Below, one piece after another: positions 30,294-34,679 of a DNA stretch of 34,679 bases. The stretch is taken from contig JBFHJN010000024.1 of NCBI GenBank assembly GCA_041595875.1, positions 1-34,679 on the forward strand. The letters are read 5' to 3'. The translations under genes were made by a program, and so were the position numbers. The DNA comes from UBA2279 sp041595875. GTDB lineage: Bacteria; Actinomycetota; Coriobacteriia; Anaerosomatales; Anaerosomataceae. A model generated the notes under the pieces. The model had not been told where the DNA came from, did no database searches, and saw nothing but the letters and a program-made list of their open reading frames with translations. Within the stretch, counting starts at the first letter, position 1. Each line of letters begins with the position of its first letter.

Positions 30294-31267
30294 TCCGCAG
30301 CACCTCCGTACCTGATTCGCGGATCGAGGACCGCATAGCTAAGGTCGACCAGCAGGTTGACGATCATGACTGCGAAAACGATGAAGATGACGCCGCCCAT
30401 CACAACAGGCCAGTCGCGCTGACCGATGGCGACGAATATCTCGTAACCTACACCCGGCCAGTTGAAGATGGTCTCCGTAAGGATCGCCCCTGCCATCATG
30501 GCGCCGAGGTCGATACCTATGAATGTGACCACAGGGATCATCGCGTTCTTCATCGCGTGACGCCATATCACTGCACGGCGGCTGAGGCCTTTGGCTTCAG
30601 CCGTCCTGATGTAATCCTGACCGAGGGCCTCGAGCATCTGGCTGCGCATGATCCGCGCAACATAGGCTGTGGAGACCGATGCCAGCGTGATCGCCGGCAA
30701 GATCATATGCGCCCAATCAGGGAAACGATTGGACGTCATGCCCGAGATAGGAAGGTAGATCGTGTCGCCAGTCCAGCGTTTGAGCAAGATGCCGAAGAAC
30801 AGCTGGAGCATCATGCCCAGCCAGAAGACCGGGATGGCGACCAGGATAGACGTGGAGAGCGTGGTCAGCACGTCGGCAAGGGAGTATTGCTTCACCGCCG
30901 ATATGATGCCGGCGGAGATGCCGATGATGACTTCGATCACGATCGCCGCCAACGCCAGCTTGACGGTATTAGGAAACTTGTCAGCGAGGATATCGACCAC
31001 CGGACGGCTCTTCTGGAACGAGTCGCCCAGGTCGCCCTTCGCGAGATTGCCAAGATAGAGGACGTACTGCTCGGGGAGCGGCCTATCGAGACCGTACTCC
31101 TCGACGATCTGTGCCCGGAGCGTGTCAGAGATCGCACGTTCGCCGGTGATCATCCGTACCGGGTCACCGGGCAGAACACCTGGGGCGCGCAGTATGAACA
31201 GCAGCATGGTGACCCCGAGAAACACCGGGATCATCTGCAGTACGCGTCGTATCAGATACTTGAGCAT
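30290..31267 (-). CDS. oppB: Peptide ABC transporter permease OppB-type
   Basis: A 325-residue six-helix permease beginning MLKYLIRRVLQMIPVFLGV, the standard OppB/DppB start, with an extracytoplasmic region (LPGDPVRMITGERA) and the EAA loop (DYIRTAEAKGLSRRAVIWRH). It pairs with the OppC-type permease to form the channel. AAGG lies five bases before the ATG. A 15-pair hairpin (31323-31356) separates it from oppA, the usual arrangement for making more binding protein than channel. Confidence 0.95.
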   Translation of the reverse strand: MLKYLIRRVLQMIPVFLGVTMLLFILRAPGVLPGDPVRMITGERAISDTLRAQIVEEYGLDRPLPEQYVLYLGNLAKGDLGDSFQKSRPVVDILADKFPNTVKLALAAIVIEVIIGISAGIISAVKQYSLADVLTTLSTSILVAIPVFWLGMMLQLFFGILLKRWTGDTIYLPISGMTSNRFPDWAHMILPAITLASVSTAYVARIMRSQMLEALGQDYIRTAEAKGLSRRAVIWRHAMKNAMIPVVTFIGIDLGAMMAGAILTETIFNWPGVGYEIFVAIGQRDWPVVMGGVIFIVFAVMIVNLLVDLSYAVLDPRIRYGGAAE

Positions 31268-31322
31268 AGGAACCTTGCTTCTCTATGAGTAAGGGATCTG
31301 TGTGCAGCTTTGGAAGAAAGCC

Positions 31323-31356
31323 GGTGCCGGAGCGTCCGGGTGGACGCCCCGGCACC
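31323..31356 (-). terminator. Intercistronic hairpin between oppA and oppB
   Basis: Arms 31323-31337 and 31342-31356 pair over 15 bases around a 4-base loop. The one non-Watson-Crick position is G-U in minus-strand RNA and A-C in plus-strand RNA, so the hairpin belongs to the opp transcript. The following CTTTCTT is a weak T-tract, suggesting partial termination or protection of oppA mRNA from 3' decay. Confidence 0.75.
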
Positions 31357-31380
31357 TCTGCGCTCAATTACATGTCGTGC

Positions 31381-33042
31381 CTACTGCTGGTCCAGCCAAA
31401 CGCCCTCGAAGTAGAACAGGCCGTTCGGGCTGTAGATACCGTCGTTGACCCGGTCAGAAGCGACGCGGGTGTGGCGGTAGTAGAACATCGGGATGACCGA
31501 GGCCTGATCGCCAACGGCCTTCGAGATCTCCTGGTACAACGCGAGACGTCCGGCCTCATCGATCGTCTGACGGGCCTCGGACAGCTTCGTGTCCACCGCA
31601 GAATCGCTGAAGTTGGAGTAGTTGTCAGCACTCGAGGACAGGAAGAGCGGATAGAGGAAGTTGTCCATGATCGGGTAGTCGGCGATCCAGCCGAGACGCC
31701 CGACCTGGTACGTCTTCTCACTCAACTTGTCGAGATACTGCGCCCACTCAGTGCCGACCAGCTCGGACTCGACACCGATGGCCTTCAGGTCGTTCTGGAC
31801 GAGCTGCAGGATGTCCTCATGACCGGAGCCTGTGTTGTACTCAAGCTTGATCGTGGGAAGACCTTCGCCGTCGGGATAGCCGGCGTCAGCAAGGATCGTC
31901 TTGGCCTCTTCCACGTCGTACTTGGCGTACTGCCAGTCGCCCTCGGTCTGACCGACGATGCCGGGAGGCACGATGCTCGAGGCGGGTACGCGCGTACCCT
32001 CGAATACCGTGTCACAGATCGCCTGGCGGTTGATCGCCAACGACAGAGCCTCGCGGATCTTCGGGTCCTTGAGGACAGGGTCGATGTTGTTCATGAGCAG
32101 GTAGTAGATCGCCTGCTCGCCACCGAGCGAGACCTGCTCGCCAGGATTGACGGAGTAGCCGTCAGGGCTCTCGCCGTACTCATCCACCGTGGACTGGATC
32201 TGACCGGTGGGAATCGGCACGAAGTCGACGTTGCCGGCCTGGAACTCCAGGAACGCGGTGTCCTGGTCGGTGAAGATCTTGAAGTCGATGCCATCGATAT
32301 TGGGCTCGTCGCCGTAGTAGTCATCGTACTTCACGAGCTTGATGTACTGATCGTGGTTCCACGGCTCAGACATCATGAACGGGCCGTTACCGATCGGCAT
32401 GTCGGAGAATCCAGCCGGATCGGCTTCGACCGCAGCCATGGGAACCGGCGCAAGCGCAGGGTGACCCACGACGTACGCGAAGTCCGCGAACGGATACTGC
32501 AGCGTGACTTCAAGAGTCGTGTCGTCGATGGCCTTCACGCCGCTGAGCTCAGTGGCGTCGCCGGCCTGCATCTCATCGAAGCCCATGACGGCTGCGAGGT
32601 GATACGAGATCTCAGACTCGTTCTCCGGGTTGCAGATTCGCTCCCAGGCGTACTTGAAGTCGGCCGCTGTGACCGGGGAGCCATCATGGAACGTGGCGCC
32701 CGGAACCAGATTGAAAGTCCATACGCTGGCGTCAGCGTTAGGCTCCCAGCTCTCAGCCGCTGCGGGAACGACCTCGCTCGTAAGCGGGTCAAAAGCCACC
32801 AGGCTGTCAAACACGGCCTGGCCAACCTGCGTGCCTTCGGACTCCTGCAGGTTGTAGGGATCGATGAATGCAGGCTCAGCGATGTAGAAGTTGAACGTGC
32901 CACCCATCTGCATCCCGTCGACGGGAGCTTCAGTGCCCTCGTCACCCTCGTCTGTTGTTGCACAGCCGCCCAGTCCCATGACTGAAACGACAAGCGCAAG
33001 CGCAAGGGTCAATGCCATGATCGAACGAATTCGTCTAGACAA
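31381..33042 (-). CDS. oppA: Oligopeptide-binding lipoprotein OppA-type
   Basis: A 553-residue extracellular solute-binding protein family 5 member. A lipoprotein signal peptide ends in the lipobox LGGC (Cys27), followed by an acidic Thr/Glu/Gly linker and the SBP_bac_5 fold (YNLQESEGTQVGQAVFDSL, then VTAADFKYAWERI near the N-terminal third). It captures peptides outside the cell for the OppBCDF channel encoded next. The start is TTG at 33042, supported by GGAGG seven bases upstream, so the initiator is unusual but the ribosome site is strong. The 271 bases upstream hold a dyad (33127-33161) and the secG terminator. Confidence 0.95.
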   Translation of the reverse strand: MSRRIRSIMALTLALALVVSVMGLGGCATTDEGDEGTEAPVDGMQMGGTFNFYIAEPAFIDPYNLQESEGTQVGQAVFDSLVAFDPLTSEVVPAAAESWEPNADASVWTFNLVPGATFHDGSPVTAADFKYAWERICNPENESEISYHLAAVMGFDEMQAGDATELSGVKAIDDTTLEVTLQYPFADFAYVVGHPALAPVPMAAVEADPAGFSDMPIGNGPFMMSEPWNHDQYIKLVKYDDYYGDEPNIDGIDFKIFTDQDTAFLEFQAGNVDFVPIPTGQIQSTVDEYGESPDGYSVNPGEQVSLGGEQAIYYLLMNNIDPVLKDPKIREALSLAINRQAICDTVFEGTRVPASSIVPPGIVGQTEGDWQYAKYDVEEAKTILADAGYPDGEGLPTIKLEYNTGSGHEDILQLVQNDLKAIGVESELVGTEWAQYLDKLSEKTYQVGRLGWIADYPIMDNFLYPLFLSSSADNYSNFSDSAVDTKLSEARQTIDEAGRLALYQEISKAVGDQASVIPMFYYRHTRVASDRVNDGIYSPNGLFYFEGVWLDQQ

Positions 33043-33126
33043 TGTTCAGCCTCCCTCCGGAATCAATGCTTTCTTTGCGCGAGTAGTCTTTGGTTGAGCA
33101 TCCCAGCAATACCGTGCTTCATCCCT

Positions 33127-33161
33127 CCCCGCGGTTGTGATGTGGACCCGCATCCGCGGGG
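33127..33161. promoter_or_regulatory. Dyad in the oppA leader region
   Basis: CCCCGCGG (33127-33134) and CCGCGGGG (33154-33161) are exact inverted arms 19 bases apart; the loop contains a second, imperfect ATGTGG/CCGCAT pairing. It lies 85-119 bases before the oppA start and has no T-tract. It could be an operator or a leader RNA structure. No convincing promoter was seen beside it. Confidence 0.45.
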
Positions 33162-33261
33162 TCCCACTTCTCCGAACGCGCGTACTTGACACTAAAGTTT
33201 GTTCCATTGTGCATCGAATGGCAAGCACAGCGGATACTGGAAGATGCCCATACAACGCAAA

Positions 33262-33287
33262 AAACACCCGCCGAAGCGGGTGTTTTC
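33262..33287 (-). terminator. Rho-independent terminator of secG
   Basis: AAAACACCCGC (33262-33272) and GCGGGTGTTTT (33277-33287) form an 11-pair stem. On the minus strand the loop is UUCG closed by C-G, an exceptionally stable tetraloop, and the stem runs into six T's. It lies 27 bases after the secG stop. Confidence 0.93.
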
Positions 33288-33313
33288 GTCTTCAGAAGAA
33301 GTGCGGTAGCAGG

Positions 33314-33559
33314 CTAGACGCCGGGTCGATAGGTGACCAGAAGGATCAACGCGCTGACGGCGTAACCTGCGGCAAAGCCGATGGTGATCCTGTCCAGGTT
33401 CTTCTCGATGATGCCGGTGCCGCTACCCGTTGCCGGCACTGCGCCACCAAGCATCGACGAAAGGCCCGTGCCTTTTCCGGAATGCAAAAGAACGAATACT
33501 ATAAGCCCAATAGAGCATATAACATGGATTCCAACGACCACATATACAAGTGCGTTCAC
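33314..33559 (-). CDS. secG: Preprotein translocase subunit SecG
   Basis: An 81-residue two-helix membrane protein of the SecYEG channel, with the SecG core ICSIGLIVFVLLHSGKGTGLS and the second helix near the C-terminus; Gly-rich loop between them. It assists SecA-driven export. I chose GTG at 33559 because GGAGAGG lies six bases upstream; an ATG at 33574 would add five residues but has no ribosome site. It lies 119 bases after gpmI, a common order at the end of a glycolytic gene cluster, and is closed by a strong terminator. Confidence 0.92.
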   Translation of the reverse strand: MNALVYVVVGIHVICSIGLIVFVLLHSGKGTGLSSMLGGAVPATGSGTGIIEKNLDRITIGFAAGYAVSALILLVTYRPGV

Positions 33560-33678
33560 GAGGTACCTCTCCATCCAGCACGTTCAGTATGTCAGCAATC
33601 CCCCGGAACGGGGATACAAGCCGTCCGAGTATAGCGCGGCTCGCCTTGACGCTCAAGCGCTCTACCGCCTGGCCAGGG

Positions 33679-34679
33679 TCAGCCTCTTTCTAGCAATGAG
33701 CGACCCGTCCACAGCTCGGGCTGATCGATGCCCAGCAGATCGAGTACGCTGGGCGCTATGTCGGCCAGGACACCGCCTTCACGAACGCGGACAATACCGG
33801 GTGCGACCGCGATGAGAGGGACGTCGGTGTTGGTGTGAGCCGTGAAAGGACTCATGCCATCCGACTCAAGCATCTGCTCCGCATTTCCGTGGTCTGCGGT
33901 GATCAGAACCGATCCACCCTTGGCGAGCAGGGCCGCCACGACGCGCCCGACTCCATCATCCACCGCCTCGACGGCACTGATGGCTGCATCCAGCACGCCG
34001 GTATGACCGACCATGTCGCAGTTGGCGTAGTTCACCACGTAGAAGTCCGCTCTCCCCTGCTCGATGGCCTCGACCAACCTTCGGGTGACCTCCGGCTCGC
34101 TCATCTCCGGCTGGAGATCATAGGTGGGCACCTTCGGGCTGGGGACCAGGACGCGTTCCTCGCCGACCCTGGGGGGCTCGGCGCCTCCGTTGAGAAAGAA
34201 CGTCACATGGGCGTACTTCTCCGTCTCCGCGATGTGCAGCTGTCGCAGTCCGGCTTCAGCCAGCACGTCGGCCAGGACGCAGCATGGCAGCTCCTTGGGA
34301 AACGCCACGGGAGCAAGTATGGTCGGGTCGTAGCCGGTCAGGCAGACGAAACCAAGCGCGGGCGTGACCTCGCGAGAGAAACCCTCGAATTCTGGATCGA
34401 CGAATGCACGGGTGATCTCACGTGCCCGGTCAGGACGGAAGTTGAAGAAGACCAGGGTGTCACCATCGACCAGCGGGGCCACCGGAGAATCGCCGTCACA
34501 GATCACGACCGGCACAACGAACTCGTCTGTGACACCAGATGAATACGAAGCACTGACAGCGTCCTGCGCATTCGAAGCGTGGACTCCCTGCCCTAGAGCG
34601 ATAGCCCTCCAGGCCTGCTCCACACGGTCCCATCGATTGTCACGATCCATCGCATAGTAGCGACCCATCACGGTGCCTA
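33679..34679 (-). CDS. gpmI: 2,3-bisphosphoglycerate-independent phosphoglycerate mutase, 5' end outside window
   Basis: The C-terminal 333 or so codons of a cofactor-independent phosphoglycerate mutase, which interconverts 3- and 2-phosphoglycerate using two Mn ions. Visible family motifs: VMGRYYAMDRDNRW, FFNFRPDRAREIT, HIAETEKYAHVTFFLNGG, VVNYANCDMVGHTG and ITADHGNAE, the last two holding metal ligands. The frame is open at the window edge and the N-terminal catalytic serine region (about 180 residues) lies outside, so the gene is cut by the window and not truncated biologically. Confidence 0.96.
   Translation of the reverse strand, partial: GTVMGRYYAMDRDNRWDRVEQAWRAIALGQGVHASNAQDAVSASYSSGVTDEFVVPVVICDGDSPVAPLVDGDTLVFFNFRPDRAREITRAFVDPEFEGFSREVTPALGFVCLTGYDPTILAPVAFPKELPCCVLADVLAEAGLRQLHIAETEKYAHVTFFLNGGAEPPRVGEERVLVPSPKVPTYDLQPEMSEPEVTRRLVEAIEQGRADFYVVNYANCDMVGHTGVLDAAISAVEAVDDGVGRVVAALLAKGGSVLITADHGNAEQMLESDGMSPFTAHTNTDVPLIAVAPGIVRVREGGVLADIAPSVLDLLGIDQPELWTGRSLLERG

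Noticed and set aside
31285..32985. Plus-strand open frame of about 566 codons opposite oppA
   Set aside because: Fully antisense to a lipoprotein gene with signal peptide and family-5 binding motifs; composition (Val, Arg, Asp, His) marks it as a shadow.
1..34679. Search for CRISPR arrays, insertion sequences, phage genes and attachment sites
   Set aside because: No repeated spacers, transposase or integrase motifs, or long direct repeats were seen. Gene content and order look like stable chromosome.

Overview
The window is a gene-dense, high-GC bacterial chromosome segment with almost every gene on the minus strand. It combines actinobacterial-style traits (high GC, many GTG/TTG starts, a probable leaderless mRNA, RsbU/SpoIIE phosphatases, FmdB zinc ribbons) with sigma-54 (RpoN), which most actinobacteria lack. 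My best guess is a deep-branching, probably anaerobic actinobacterium such as a Coriobacteriia relative; this is inference from content, not from a marker-gene search. There is no sign of phage, insertion sequences or CRISPR, and one tRNA (tRNA-Leu, anticodon GAG) is present.

Layout, read in the direction of transcription (mostly right to left). 34679-33314: the 3' part of gpmI and then secG, closed by a cUUCGg terminator. 33042-27251: an oligopeptide ABC transporter, oppA-oppB-oppC-oppD-oppF, with a hairpin between oppA and oppB. 27155-27070: tRNA-Leu with its own promoter and terminator. 24988-27021 (plus strand): a MASE3-GAF-PP2C phosphatase, probably leaderless. 24891-21779: a degenerate radical-SAM-like protein, a B12-binding radical SAM protein and a class I aminotransferase in one operon. 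21641-20928: a PHP-domain phosphoesterase. 19685-20914 (plus): a membrane-anchored ferrochelatase-like protein.

19609-16241 is a small regulon around a CsoR/CstR-family repressor (18279-18578, plus). Two near-identical palindromes (ATACCCC-n2/3-GGGGTAT) lie exactly in the -35/-10 spacers of two promoters: one for trxA-fmdB-DUF302, and one for the repressor gene itself, which is divergent from a CDF metal exporter and a DMT permease. The repressor keeps both sensing cysteines but has Ser where copper sensors have His, so it looks more like a persulfide (CstR-type) sensor than a copper sensor.

16136-6488 is the most interesting part. rpoN, a membrane histidine kinase and an NtrC-type activator are translationally coupled by stop/start overlaps. 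Right after the activator gene is a textbook sigma-54 promoter (TGGCAC-N5-TTGCA, 11790-11805) driving a copper-handling operon: a membrane zinc-ribbon protein, a TauE/SafE-cupredoxin fusion, a CopZ-type chaperone, a membrane-anchored cupredoxin and the Cu(I) ATPase CopA, perhaps with ccdA. This reads as a self-contained unit in which the sigma factor, sensor, activator, promoter and copper effectors lie side by side.

5563-91 continues on the minus strand with a large dCache-like/HAMP/3xGAF/PP2C phosphatase (RsbU-like), a STAS-HATPase fusion (RsbV and RsbW types in one chain), a nitroreductase and a HAD hydrolase. A further minus-strand gene begins at position 12 and runs off the left edge.
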